Shown: positions 11,277-23,171 of the stretch, one piece after another
Layout of the letters: each line of letters opens with the position of its first letter
Position numbering within the stretch: the first letter of the stretch is position 1
Assembly: GCA_030998225.1 (NCBI GenBank)
Contig: JAPYXD010000680.1
Location: 11,656,001 to 11,720,000, forward strand
DNA from: Diplolepis rosae
Taxonomy: Eukaryota > Arthropoda > Insecta > Hymenoptera > Diplolepididae
Length of the DNA stretch: 64,000 nucleotides
Direction of reading: 5' to 3'
Translations under genes and position numbers: made by a program
Notes under the pieces: generated by a model
Told to the model about the DNA's origin: nothing
Databases searched by the model: none
Seen by the model: only the letters and a program-made list of their open reading frames with translations

Positions 11277-11855
11277 GGGGGTCTTCTGTAGTAACATTTT
11301 CAAAAAATTGATTTTTTTTTGCATTTTTCCACAGTTTATGTTAGTATAAATAAAATTGCAAAAGGATTTCGTTGGTGGATTAATTGCCAATAATTTGTAA
11401 GTGCACATTTCCCGGAGAAACGTGAACGTAAAACTTTAAGTGAGTTTTTCTCAAAACGACGTTTTTCAAACTGGTTCAAACGATTTCTAACGACTGACCG
11501 AACGAATTTGGGTCCGCTTTTTTTTTAAATGTGTGGCATTGTTGTCGCTATCGTTGGAATATCATTTGTTTCCCTATTGCTTATAACAAATGTTTTATTA
11601 ATTTTTTAAGATCGAAAAAAAGGCGAAAAAAAATATCGTGTGAACCGATGATCCAGATTTTTTGGAAAACCTCTCGTCGAAGGGTACAATAGACAAACCG
11701 ATGAACATTTTCCCAAGAGAACCATTTCAGTTTTTAGTTCAAGGTTAAATAAAACTTTTAAAAAAACCGCATTCAAAAATATTGATAACTTTTTTCACAG
11801 TAAAATTCCAAAGAACGCTTCGAAAAATGGCCGTTACTACAGAAGACCCCCTTAA
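11273..11855. mobile_element. TTAAGGGGGTCTTCTGTAGT palindromic element
   Basis: TTAAGGGGGTCTTCTGTAGT at 11273 and its complement ending at 11855. Shares its left TTAA with the preceding chimera. Related ends occur at 50506-50829. No ORF. Confidence 0.8.
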
Positions 11856-12154
11856 CTGTTATTGCCGATAAGTTTTCGAAATTTTTCAAAATTTTTACTG
11901 AAAAGAAATTAACTGACATGCTTTATTGTCTTTTGTTACGTTTCCCGAATTTCCATAAAGATACTTTGTAGATTAAAAAAGTTATCTTACATGAACAAAT
12001 AAATGTGTAATTAAGTCACGAAGTCCGATTGATTAAATAAAGTCTCTTCCAGTGTTTACCAAAATTTCATCATTGTAACTTCAATGGTTTTTTCCAGCAA
12101 ATTCCCTGAAGAAAGAGATTTTTCTAACTTAACAAGGTAGAAGGTCCCCTTAAG
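11856..12154. mobile_element. fragment related to the GGCCATGGATC family interior
   Basis: CAAAATTTTTACTG, ACATGCTTTATTGTC and TTATCTTACATGAACAAAT match the interiors of elements at 24485, 46605 and 61968. Ends unclear. Confidence 0.4.
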
Positions 12155-12625
12155 CAAGCAATTTTTCATTCTTGCCTTTATTTCGTATCTCGCATATTAT
12201 AGTTGAAAAATGGAAGTTTTGATTTCCAACAGTATTTTTCAAAACTAAAACAAAAAATATTAATCTCATAAAAAAATGTTTAAATTGAACTTTGTAGATC
12301 TTCTTCGAATAGTCAATTCTGCATCATAATTTTTATCGCTCCTCGGATGATTTGACTGGAAAAAAGAATTTATTTATTGATTTTTTTCAAGTTTTACAAT
12401 TCTGTAACTTTCCTATTTTTGGTTAGAATGAAAAATTTCATCAGGATAGTTTTTAGAGCTTTTCAAGTAATGGCAAAAATCTATTAAAATATTTTAATTT
12501 TCTGAAAAGACGTTTTCAAAAATACCAAAAATGATCTAATTTTTGAAATTTTGGTAAGATGTGGTTGGTTATTGAACTTGTCCCATTTTCTTTATCCAAA
12601 GTAAAGTTTACTAAAATCTATTCAA
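12155..12625. mobile_element. long AT-rich repeat, TTTCGTATCTCGCATATT type (copy a)
   Basis: Contains TTTCGTATCTCGCATATTAT, AAAAATGGAA and GTAGATCTTCTT, shared with copies near 14440, 24715, 41040 and 60290. Interior only. Confidence 0.5.
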
Positions 12626-12744
12626 ATCTGATAATCCTTTCGAGAGTTATCGTATCTACAGACGACAACGACAAACAAATAGACAGGATCAAAAAATCGT
12701 TTTTCGGATTCAGGATATCATAAAAAATTCGTTGAAAAAAGTAG

Positions 12745-13350
12745 ATGTCAAATCTCAAACATTTTCTTATTATCCCTTTCTCCAAAAATGGAATACATAT
12801 CCGTTCTAATCCACATGGCTTTGAATTCACCTCTATCCTAATCTATCCAGCACTTACTTCAATTTTTTATGTATTGATCAAATTCTGGATCGAAAAAATT
12901 TACGTCTACTTTCCGACTAGAAGTAATTCTAAAAAATAGATTCTCGGAGAAAGGATTAGAAAGGATATACAATAAATTATTTAGCCAAAGAAATCAAAGT
13001 AACTGAGGGACGGATAAAGGTGTAAACACGTAATGATAAAAATGGATTAAAACGGATAGCGACATATTTATAAAATAAAAAAAATAGACACTTATTGACA
13101 AGGATACATTCTCTATCAATGGCTGCTGTTGGGAAAAATCCAAATAGTTTATGATTTGCTGAAGATTAAATCGCGGATTGAAACAAATAATCACAGAAAC
13201 GGATATCGATACACATATAGAAAGTGATTAAAACGGATGAATATGTCGAGTAAGATAATGATTCAGACAACATACGGATGTCCAGCTTATACAAACGGAT
13301 AGGGCAGTATGTAAGAAGTATTAAAACAGATATACATAGATAGATGCGGA
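12745..13350. repeat. GGATA/TATCC-word region
   Basis: TATCC-type words on the left (12770-12850) and GGAT words on the right (12950-13340) suggest two opposed arms of a decayed element. Confidence 0.4.
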
Positions 13351-13359
13351 TAAAAAAGG

Positions 13360-13860
13360 ATAAAAGTTCATTTCTTTTAATTCCAACAGGAAATAAAGAT
13401 CCCTACAATAATTATCATGCACATACGAAACTCCTCCTCTCTTCAATTTCCAGTTTCTTTATCCACTTCACCTGCATAATCGCAATGTCTATCCAAAGAT
13501 CCGACTCTCCTTCTTTCGGAAAGGGTAGAGACTGGAGGGATCGTCTCGAGTAGGATCATGCGGCAAGATGTAAGCAAATTATATATGCATAATTAAAGGG
13601 TTGAAGAGAGTCGTTGCTTGCATTTTCCGAGTGGCGTACTTCGAGGTTAGCTGTGGCTGCCTGGCAAACGTGTACCGAAATCGTCGGTAAGATAAGCAGT
13701 AGTAACAGCTGGCTGCTATGAAGTATAAAGAGGTATGTAATATCGTCTACACCGAAAGCTTAATTAAAACCTCAGACTTCCTTCTGATTCTTGATATTGA
13801 GCCATCCAAAATAAATGTTCTTGTTTAACTAGTATTCGTCGTAAAGAATCGAATTGAACT
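13360..13860. other. non-repetitive island
   Basis: Less AT-rich; no coding frame recognised. Possible regulatory sequence. Confidence 0.3.
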
Positions 13861-13868
13861 TATATGCT

Positions 13869-14143
13869 TACTCTCTAAATCTGAATCAGTCAAATTTTCA
13901 CTGATTGAATCAGTGATTTGCTTGTTCACTGATTCATCAGTGAAAAAATATTTTTCACTGTCAAGTCAGTCAATTTTCACTGATTCATCAGTGAAAAAAT
14001 ATTTTTCACTGTCAAGTCAGTCAATTTTCACTGAAATAATCAGTGAAATTTGACTGATTTACAGTAACCTCTTTTTAGCTATTTGAATCAGTCAAATTCC
14101 ACTGATAATCAGTAGATTTTGACTGATTCAAATTTAGAGAGTA
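13869..14143. mobile_element. ACTGATT-word MITE, copy 1
   Basis: TACTCTCTAAATCTGAATCA ... TGATTCAAATTTAGAGAGTA. Arms consist almost entirely of AATCAGTCAAA, ACTGATT and CAGTGAAAAA words alternating in orientation. TA at both ends. Confidence 0.9.
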
Positions 14144-14439
14144 CAACAGTTGTACTTCCGATTTTATTCTGTTTTATTCTTGTAATCCGGATTGAGGGGG
14201 TAATCTACTGTGACGGGCAGTAAATAGGTATTTTTTAGGAATTTTTAATTTGTATAAAGACAATTTTTTATGATTTATGACTTCTTCTGTTATGAAATGG
14301 TTTTTATAGAAAACAAATATATATAGCAATAATAAATTTTTTATATTTAAACAACTTATATATGGCGTTGAAAAATGGTCTTTGTTAATTTAACCGCTGC
14401 TGGCGTTGGTAGTAATTCTGTATTGGCGAATCCGGAATA

Positions 14440-15130
14440 ATAATAAATAAAAATAAAATTCGTATACGTTATTAAAGCAAACGATTTCTTGCATTGGACG
14501 TTTTTTTCGTATCTCACATATTTTAGTTGAAAAATGGAATTTTTTTCAATAGTGCTTTTTAAAAACAAAACATAACACATAAATCTTGTCAAAAAATGTT
14601 CTAATGAGAATTTGTAGAACTCATTCAGGCAAATAATTTCCCATCTCAACGTTTTTTACGTAAGTCACATATTTTGCTAAAAATATATAATTTTTGAATT
14701 CTATTTGTTTGCGATTAAAATTTGTAGATCTTTTTGTACTAAATAATTTTGTATCATAACGTTTTTAAACGTATCTCGTTTAATTCAACTGGAAAATAGA
14801 ATTTGGACATTGACTTTTTTCAAGTTTCAACGTATTTTAATTTTTTTAATTTAGTGTCAATCCAAAAATGTTATGAGGATAATTGGTAGAGATTTATAAA
14901 CAACATCAGAAACCAACATTGCAATTCTTTATTTTTCCGAAAACACAAAAAATACTATTATTTTTACAATTTTGGTTATATTTAGCTGGTTAACGAACTC
15001 GTCTAACAAATCCTTTCGTAAATACCGTTTAATCTGACTCAGGGGTTCTCAAAACTTAATGATTCGATGAAAATTCCGAAAGTGATTCTTCACATTAAAT
15101 CAATACTTTCTTATATGATGAGAATGTACA
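14440..15130. mobile_element. long AT-rich repeat (copy b)
   Basis: Three diverged internal units of roughly 110-150 bp, each with CGTATCTCACATATTTT, a TGAAAAATGGAA-like block and TTTGTAGAT. Ends GACTCAGGGGTTCTCAAAAC ... GATGAGAATGTA, as copy e at 60290-61312. Confidence 0.6.
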
Positions 15131-15360
15131 AATCGAACGTATTATAAATCAGAAAATATCTTGCTATAGCTCGTAAGAAATTTATCTATTTGAAATTAAA
15201 ATGAAATATTTTGTTAGACTTAAAGAAAAAAGTCGAATGATCACCGTTTTTTTTGGTTTTTATTCCTTACGCCCGATAAAAAAATATTGCTTTGAGAAAA
15301 ATGTGTTTCAAATTTGAAGTATGAAAATCTTATATAAATTATATCAATCTCAGAAGTATA
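15131..15360. other. AT-rich, nothing recognised
   Basis: No supported feature. Confidence 0.3.
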
Positions 15361-16232
15361 TACACTACCGGTCAGAATTGTGGGACCACCTGTTTTCCGA
15401 AGATTGCTTAAATTATCTTAATTTCAATTCTGTGAATGATGAAATTTGAACTCTTAATAATGTGAAAGCCATCAAAATTATCTTTAAAATTAGTCTGGAA
15501 TGAAGTCTTTTCGTTAAATTTTGAAGAAGTTATTGCAAAAAAAGTCCAAATTTCAATGTTTTCTTAAATTTTAAATAACTTTTGAAACAATCAACATTTT
15601 TTAATGTTCTTAGGCTCATTTTAAAGCTAAGATTCTATAGAATCGCAGTAAATTGTCATTATAGAACTATAATTTTTTTCTTGCATAATGCAAAGAGTTG
15701 AAATTGTAACAAAAAAGTAGGGAATTTTCGAAAACATTTCATCTGCAGGTAAATCATAATAAAGATCATATGTATATATATTTTAAGGGGATTCGATACA
15801 AAAATCATGACTATATGTTTTATATATCTTATAACAATTTTTTTCTCAGCAAAAGCAATATTGGAATTTTTAAAACTTTTTTATTTGAACTTTAACCTTG
15901 AGCAGTATGTAAGAAAAAAATTACACATCAATTCCAAGAATTTTGTTTGATTTTGTAGAAATTTAGCTTTAAAATTAGTCCAAGAACATGAAAAATGTTG
16001 ATTATTTCGAAAGTTATTTAAAATTTAAGGAAAGATTGAAATTTTGACTTTTTCTATAATAACATCTTCAAAAATTAACAAAACGAATTCATGCTGGGCT
16101 CATTTTATGAAGAATTTTGATAGATTTGAATTTAATTAAGAGAACAAATTTTTTCACTCACATAATTCAAATTAGGATAATTTAAGCAATTATCAAAAAA
16201 CAGGTGGTCCCACAGTTCTGACCGGAACTGTA
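15361..16232. mobile_element. GTACCGGTCAGAATTGT palindromic element, copy 1
   Basis: TACACTACCGGTCAGAATTG ... ACCGGAACTGTA, 872 bp, TA at both ends. Long inverted arms (AATTGCTTAAATTATCCTAA), no ORF. TA and this end type suggest a Tc1/mariner-type nonautonomous element. Confidence 0.88.
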
Positions 16233-16259
16233 CTTCGGAAAAATCAAAAAAATCGACGT

Positions 16260-16440
16260 TAAAAATTTCACAATGGAATACCCTTTAATCTGAGATTTCC
16301 AATACGAATGAAACTGGACAAATTTTTAAATCTGAGTTAATCCGAAACTTTATAAATCCGAATCATTCCGATCTTGACTTGAGTCATGGCAGAATGGATT
16401 AAAAATTTAATCGGATTAATTTCATTGGAAGTTTAAGATT
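16260..16440. repeat. AATCCGA-word fragment
   Basis: GAGTTAATCCGAAAC, ATCCGAATCATTCCGAT and ATCGGATTAAT words resemble 7200-7585. Confidence 0.35.
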
Positions 16441-16507
16441 GTTTTCCATCGATTGCAATTGAAAAGCTTTCCTTCAATTGGCTACGAACATTTTCTGGAT
16501 TACCGTA

Positions 16508-16704
16508 CACTGAGAAAACAGTTTTGTAAAATCAACAAAAATATTTTGTTAGCATTGAGCTAACAAAATTCTTTTGTTGTGCCAACAAAACATTTTGCTA
16601 TATCAATCAAATTTTGTTACTCAAGCAAAATGTTTTGTTGTGACAACAAAATATTTTGTCAGGACAACAAAAAAAGTTTTGTTGGATAAATTTTTTTCTC
16701 AGTG
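16508..16704. mobile_element. MITE with CACTGAGAAAACAG end and TTTTGTT words
   Basis: CACTGAGAAAACAG ... TTTTTTTCTCAGTG with TA on both sides; arms of ACAAAATATTTTGTT words in alternating orientation. Confidence 0.85.
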
Positions 16705-17354
16705 TAGAATAAGACATAATAACGCGAAATGAAATCCAATCCGAATCTTCTACCAGCGATATAAATATATTCGTTCGTCTATCACAATATTTCAAATATT
16801 TTCAAGTTTTTATCTTTTTAAAATTTCTCTTTTATAAGTAAAATTGGTTAAAACTTGATCTTGCATAGTTACACTTATTGTCCCAAATTATGCAATCGAG
16901 AAAAATTATGTCACGGAATTGGATTAACATATCAAGTCACGTGGCCCAGTTGTTCCATGACTTTAATGTGCAGTACCTTGTAAATCTAATGTTTTCAACG
17001 TATACGTAATTTACTTATATATTTACCTGACTTGAACAAAAAATCCCCACAATCTAAAAATGTATTTATATATTATTTCAGGTGATATTATGATATATTT
17101 GAAGTAAGTAGACACCATTGTAATCCTTAAAGAATTTTATAACGATAATTTTTTTTATAATGTTTAACATAATTTGTGAAATATTAAATTTCATAAGATG
17201 TTGTTGTTAATAATTGGCTTTAAGGTCCAGAAATGTGAAAAAAATGTAAAAAGCCGTGAAAAAATTGACATAAAATTGTACAGAATACATCGATAAAATA
17301 CCTAAAAATCCTTAGGAATAATAATAAAATTCTAGCACATAATTTTGAGATACC
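16705..17354. other. AT-rich, mostly unrecognised
   Basis: At 17210-17235 ATTGGCTTTAAGGTCCAG repeats the leader found before hammerhead-like motifs 3 and 5, but no ribozyme core follows. Confidence 0.35.
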
Positions 17355-17630
17355 TACTCTCTAAATATGAATTAGTTAAAATCTACTGATTATCAGTGAA
17401 ATTTGACTGATTCAAATAGCTAGAAAGAGGTTACTGTAAATCAGTCAAATTCCACTGATTTATTCAGTGAAAATTAACTGATTTAACAGTGAAAATATTT
17501 TTTCCACTGATTCAATTAGTGATAATCAACTATTTTAACAGTGACATATATTTTTTAACTGGTGAATCAGTGAAAAGGCAAATCACTGATTCAATCAGTA
17601 AAAATTTGACTGATTCAGATTTAGAAAGTA
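17355..17630. mobile_element. ACTGATT-word MITE, copy 2
   Basis: TACTCTCTAAATATGAATTA ... TGATTCAGATTTAGAAAGTA; same word structure as copy 1, closest to copy 4 (62581-62855). Confidence 0.88.
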
Positions 17631-17686
17631 AACTAAAAAAACTAGTATATATTTGTGTCTGAATGTTACTCAGGATATACAATACA

Positions 17687-18562
17687 TACAGTACCGGTCA
17701 GAATTGTCCGGCCACCTGTTTTTCGATAATTGCTTAAATTATCCTAATTTAATTATGTAAGTGAAAAAATGTGTTCTCTTAATTAAATTTAAAGCTATCA
17801 AAATTCTTTATAAAATGAGCCCAGCATAAATGCGTTTTGTTAAATTTTGAAGAAGTTAATGCAGAAATAGTCAAGATTTCAATGATTTATTAAATTTTAA
17901 ATAACTTTCGAAATAATAAACATTTTTTAATGTTCTTGGACTAATTTTAAAGCTGATTTTCTACAAAATCGAACCAAATTCTTAGAATCAATGTGTAAAT
18001 TTTTTCTTACATACTGTTCGAGGTTAAAGTTCAAATAAAAAAGTTGGAAAAATTCCAATATTGCTTTTGCTTAGAAAAACATTTTTATAAGATATATAAA
18101 ACATATAATCATGAATTTTGTATCGAATCCCCTTAAAATATATATTCATATGATCCTTATTATGATTTACCTACAGATGAAATGTTTTCGAAACTTCCCT
18201 ACTTTTTGGTTACAATTTTAACTCCTTGCATTATGCAAAAAAAATTTATAGATTTACAATGATAATTTAATGCGATTCTGTAGAATCTTAGCTCTTAAAA
18301 GAGCTCAAGAACATTAAAAAATGTTGATTACTTCGAAAGTTATTTAAAATTTATGAAAGCATTGAAATCTTGACTAATTCTGCAATAACTTCTTCAAAAT
18401 TTAATTAACAAAACGAATTCATGATGGGCTCATTTTATGAAGAATTTTGATAGCTTTAAATTTAATTAAGAGAACAAATTTTTTCACTTTCATAATTCAA
18501 ATTAGGATAATTTAAGCAATTATCGAAAAACAGGTGGCCGGACAATTCTGATCGGTACTGTA
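17687..18562. mobile_element. GTACCGGTCAGAATTGT element, copy 2 (GTCCGGCC variant)
   Basis: TACAGTACCGGTCAGAATTG ... ATTCTGATCGGTACTGTA, 876 bp, TA at both ends. Both arms carry GTCCGGCCACC where copies 1 and 3 have GTGGGACCACC. Confidence 0.88.
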
Positions 18563-18627
18563 TATAGTATTAAATTATAAAGGATTATTTATGGAAAAAT
18601 AGTCAAGAATTGTTATTACGAATTCTA

Positions 18628-19551
18628 CACGGAAAAAAATAGTTCAGTAAAGTTTATAGAACTGTTTTAAGGTAGTACGATCACGAAAGTTAGACCTCAG
18701 GCAAAAATAGATAATTTTGCTTTCGAGAATAGCAATATTATTATTGAAGGGCTAATTTGAAAGAGAAAAGATTATTTTTCATGAAAAAAAATTGAAACAC
18801 TAAAAAATAAAGTTATTAATAAATTTTATTTTTGCCCAAACTTATTTTTTTATCACTTCTAGCCAAATTTTTAAAAATGATGCGATTCTAATGAATCACG
18901 GTTCATTTTTTTAGGAAAAAGATTCTCTACAACATGACCCTTTTCGATTTTTGAAAATGAATTCTTTAATGGCTGAAATTATAAAAAAACAATTTTTCAA
19001 AACCAAATTTTTATAAACAAATTGCCGTATTTGATAATAATTAATTCAATTTAAAAAATCGAAAAGGGTCATGTTGTAAAGAATCTTTTTCATAAAAAAA
19101 TGAACCGTGATTCATTAGAATCGCATCATTTTTTAAAATTTGTCTCGAAGCGATATGAAAATAAGTTTGAGCAAAAATAAAATTTATTAATTAAATTACT
19201 TTTTTGTGTTTTAAATTTTTTTCATAAAAAATAATCATTTCTCTTTCAAATTAGCCCTTCAATAATAATATTGCTATTCCTGAAAGCAAAATTATCTATT
19301 TTTGCCTGAGGTCTAATTTTCGTGATCGTACTTCCTTAAAGGTTGGGGATACAGACATTTGCGAAACAGAGTTTTGGAAAATGTACAGAACTTTTCCGAA
19401 TAAAATGCGTAACATTCAGGAAAAATCATTTGAAAGTTCTGCATTTTATTCTAAAAAGTTTTTTAAATTTTCTAGAACTCGGCTTCGTAAATGCCTGAAT
19501 CCCCAACTCTCGAACAGTTCTATAAACTTTATTGAACTATTTTTTCCCGTG
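18628..19551. mobile_element. CACGGAAAAAAATAGTTC MITE (interrupted host)
   Basis: CACGGAAAAAAATAGTTCAG ... GAACTATTTTTTCCCGTG with TA outside both ends (18626-18627, 19552-19553). Carries the TTAA element 18667-19339 within its left arm. Confidence 0.85.
18667..19339. mobile_element. GACCTCAGGC-family TTAA element, full, nested
   Basis: TTAAGGTAGTACGATCACG ... CGTGATCGTACTTCCTTAA, both ends with GACCTCAGGC. The mirror arm of its host lacks the insertion, which supports TTAA as target duplication. Confidence 0.88.
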
Positions 19552-19789
19552 TAGTGTTCAAATATTTGTTTAACAATAAAAAAACTTTTGATAAAAACAC
19601 ATAAAAATCATTGAGGAATCTTAATTTTTGGGAAAATGAAATTTTTGGAATGAAAAAAAAAATAATAAAAATAGTAAATTATAAATTTAAAATAGTAATA
19701 AATAAAATAGTAATTCTTAAAGCAGTTTTTTAACAAACAAAAATTCAGTAATAATAAGTTTCTGTTATGTCAAGAGCCTTGTACTGGAA

Positions 19790-20560
19790 ATATTTATCTG
19801 GGTAACTAAGGCCGTAGTTGCTGTCTTTTCAGGAGGGAATGTTTTTAACTCAAGCTGGGAACGTTGGTAAAAAAGAGAAATTTTTACTTTAGCTTCTAAC
19901 GAGTTTGCTTTGAGCCAGACGTCGCCAGAGGATGCCAGCGAAGAAGGAAAAAGTTGGGCTTGAACGGAGAATCGAGTTTAGGGAATGAGGGTAGAAACTC
20001 TCCCTTCCCAACTAAAGCGGGAGATCGTTTTAGTGATCTGGTGATTGACAGCTGAGCCCCACTCGACAACCATCACTGCCATACTAAAATGGCGTCGAAA
20101 GATGGTGTATTTTAATTGCTCAATTTCCATATCCACATCCCCAACAATTAACTTCGATCTTTTTATCTCAATTTTTTTGATATCCAAAAATAATTAAAAA
20201 TAAAAACAGCATTCTACTATGAAGGTAGTATTTGTCTGGTACGAAGATTTCCAAGACGTCCTACAAACGACGCATCTCTGGGAAAGAGGCTGTGATGTCA
20301 ATATATATGCAAACGCCGACATAACGATCTATCGGTACGTAAATATATAGGGTGAAACTGGAGGGTGGAAGGAAAAGCGCAAGTAAGGGAGGTTGGGTAA
20401 GTCTAAGTGGGCGGGGTAAGCGAGAGAGAAAACTCTTGGCTTAATATAAAACTTCATTTTGCAATCGGTGAAAGACAGAGGAAGGTAGGAGACTCTCAGA
20501 TAGAAGTTTTCAATTTTGAGACAAAAAACTCAACCTCGAAAACTTCTTCCATTACCTGAA
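19790..20560. other. non-repetitive island
   Basis: Mixed composition with GC-richer parts at 19905-20100 and 20340-20430. No recognised protein. Candidate regulatory DNA. Confidence 0.3.
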
Positions 20561-20657
20561 CTAATTTCCACTTTTAGACTATAAAATCGTTTTGATCCTT
20601 TAATTTTACTTCCAACATCATTTTAAACAAAGTTACTATTTTTCTCATATTTTATCT

Positions 20658-20693
20658 TTAAGGGGGTATTCCACTGTGGTTACAGAAAAAGTT
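20658..20693. mobile_element. TTAAGGGGGTATTCCACTGT left end
   Basis: Matches TTAAGGAGGTAGTCCGCTGT at 32280; here the sequence runs into a foldback after about 35 bp. No right end identified. Confidence 0.45.
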
Positions 20694-20922
20694 CACTGAA
20701 GAAAATGGTTAGTAAAACCAACTACTTTGGTTTGTAAAATATGCCTCAGCTATTTTATTCGTTAGCACAACAATTTTTTTTGTTGGTGTTACTATCTCAA
20801 TTGTTATCACAAGAACTTGGGTAATAACACCAACAAAAAAAATTGTTGTGCTAACTAATAAAATAGCTGAGGCATATTTTACAAACCAAAGTAGTTGGTT
20901 TTACTAACCATTTTTTTCAGTG
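20694..20922. mobile_element. GGTTAGTAAAACCAACTAC foldback, solo copy
   Basis: CACTGAAGAAAATGGTTAGT ... ACTAACCATTTTTTTCAGTG; arms contain AAATAGCTGAGGCATATTTT and AGCACAACAATTTTTTTTG. Same element as in the tandem array. Confidence 0.88.
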
Positions 20923-21183
20923 TTAAGCATTTTTGACGAATTTCCTCTCAAAAAGTACTGCAGGTGACGGCGCAAACTTCTTTTTCTTTGAAAGCTATAC
21001 TCTAGGGGAATGGAAAAAAAAATGTATAGTATGAAAATAGGTACACAAAGAAACTTTTTATATGGATTTTTACTAAAGTATTTTACAATTTAGAGAAAAA
21101 TGTGAATTTTTATCAGTAAAAATACTAAACTTTGAAAGAATGATATAAAACTTTAGTGTGAATTATAGTAAAATTTGCTATAA

Positions 21184-22298
21184 CACTGAAAAAAATGGTT
21201 AGTAAAACCAACTACTTCGGTTTGTAAAATATGCCTCAGCTATTTTATTAGTTAGCACAACAATTTTTTTTTGTTGGTGTTACTACCCAAGTTCTTGTGA
21301 TAACAATCGAGATAGTAAGACCAACAAAAAAAATTGATGTGCTAACTAATAAAATAGCTGAGGTATATTTTACAAACCGAAGTAGTTGGTTTTACTCACC
21401 ATTTCTTAAAGTGAAACAATGCTAAAGGTTCATATCATTTTTCTAAAGTTTAGTATTTTTAAAAGTAGTATAAGTTGTACACTGAAAAAAATGGTTAGTA
21501 AAACCAACTACTTTGGTTTGTAGAATATATGCCTCAGCTATTTTATTAGTTAGCACAACAATTTTTTTTGTTGGTGTTACTATCTCAATTGTTATCACAA
21601 GAACTTGGGTAGTAACACCAAAAAAAAAAATTATTGTGCTAACTAATAAAATAGCTGAGGCATATTTTACAAACCGAAGTAGTTGGTTTTACTAACCATT
21701 TTTTAATGTGAAACAATGCTAAAGGTTCATATCATTTTTCTAAAGTTTAGTATTTTTAAAAGTAGTATAAGTTGTACACTGAAAAAAATGGTTAGTAAAA
21801 CCAACTACTTTGGGTTGTAGAATATGCCTCAGCTATTTTATTAGTTAGCATAACAATTTCTTTGTTGGTGTTACTACCCAAGTTCTTATGATAACAATTG
21901 AGATAGTAAGACTAACAAAAAAAATTGTTTTGCTAACTAATAAAATAGCTGAGGCATATTTTACAAACCGAAGTAGTTGGTTTTACTAACCATTTTTTAA
22001 AGTGAAACAATGCTAAAGGTTCATATCATTATTCTAAAGTTTAGTATTTTTAAAAGTAGTATAAGTTGTACACTGAAAAAAGTGGTTAGTAAAACCAACT
22101 ACTTCGGTTTGTAGAATATGCCTCAGCTATTTTATTAGTTAGCACAACAATTTTTTTGTTGGTGTTACTACCCAAGTTCTTGTGATAAGAATTGAGATAG
22201 TAAGACCAACAAAAAAAATTGTTGTGCTAACTAATAAAAAAGCTGAGACATATTTTACAAACCGAAGGAGTTGGTTTTACTAACCATTTTTTGCAGTG
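21184..22298. repeat. tandem array of four foldback elements, period about 296 bp
   Basis: Foldbacks start at 21184, 21480, 21777 and 22071 (spacings 296, 297, 294), each about 228 bp and palindromic, separated by a near-identical 70-bp spacer (GTGAAACAATGCTAAAGGTT ... AGTATAAGTTGTA). The last ends cleanly with TTGCAGTG. Confidence 0.92.
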
Positions 22299-22319
22299 TA
22301 TTGACCCTCAATTTAAATA

Positions 22320-22420
22320 AAATGGTACTTTGTTGGAAAAAATTGGCTTGAGGGTCCAAAAATGATTAAGTCGATTTAATTATGGCGTTTCGGCTCAGAT
22401 CGGAGCCCTCAACAGTGATA
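22320..22420 (-). ncRNA. decayed hammerhead-like motif 5 with its leader
   Basis: Minus-strand core at 22384-22415 reads CUGUUGA, stem II GG(G)CUC/GAGCC, GAAACGCC; the change of an invariant core A and the GCC in place of GUC argue against activity. On the plus strand it is preceded by ATTGGCTTGAGGGTCCAA, as motif 3 is by ATTGGCTTTAGGGTCCAA. Confidence 0.4.
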
Positions 22421-23171
22421 TTCATTAAAATATAGGAAATAAAAAAAACGGGTGGCGCTAATTTCACATTTAAACATATAATACAAAAAACGAGTACTTG
22501 ATATGTTGAAATTAATTTATAAGTGAAAATGGAAGGTTTGTACATTCGACCAGAACAAAAGGTGTACGTAAATTGATTTCTTTGGTGTGAAGCTGTTTTG
22601 AACAACTTTGAAATTAATTAATTATTAAAACACTTTAAATAGATGTGCCACATTTTATAGAGTAGTTTACGGCCATTCCTTGAAAAAACATAAATTATAT
22701 ACTTAAGTGTAAATCCGAATCTATTAATAAATTCTTTGGTTCGTCGCTAAATTAGAAGAGCTTGTTTGAGGCTATTAGGCCTTTTTTAAAACTATTTTGC
22801 TTAAAAAACTATTTTAAAAGTATTTTGAATTATGAATATATATTTTTTGTGTCTCCTATCCAAACCCGTATATAAAAATATCCACAAACCTGTAATCCAT
22901 AAAAACAATACGCAAACCAAACAATATAAACAAAAAAGCATATAATTACATATTTATATTCGTAGCTGCATAATTTACAACAATTGCAACTATACATACC
23001 TACACACAAAAATATATAACAGAATAATGAAGGATCTGGATATTAAAAAATATATTTTTGTAACAACGTACCATTTTAGAATTTTTACTGGAAAAGATTC
23101 TCAGAGTGATACGTTTGTCCCTAAATTATAAAATACTTTAGTAAAAATTTGGTTGGTTCTAACAAATTTTT
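22421..23171. other. AT-rich, nothing recognised
   Basis: No gene. Short frame 22366-22605 (minus) looks random. Confidence 0.35.
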
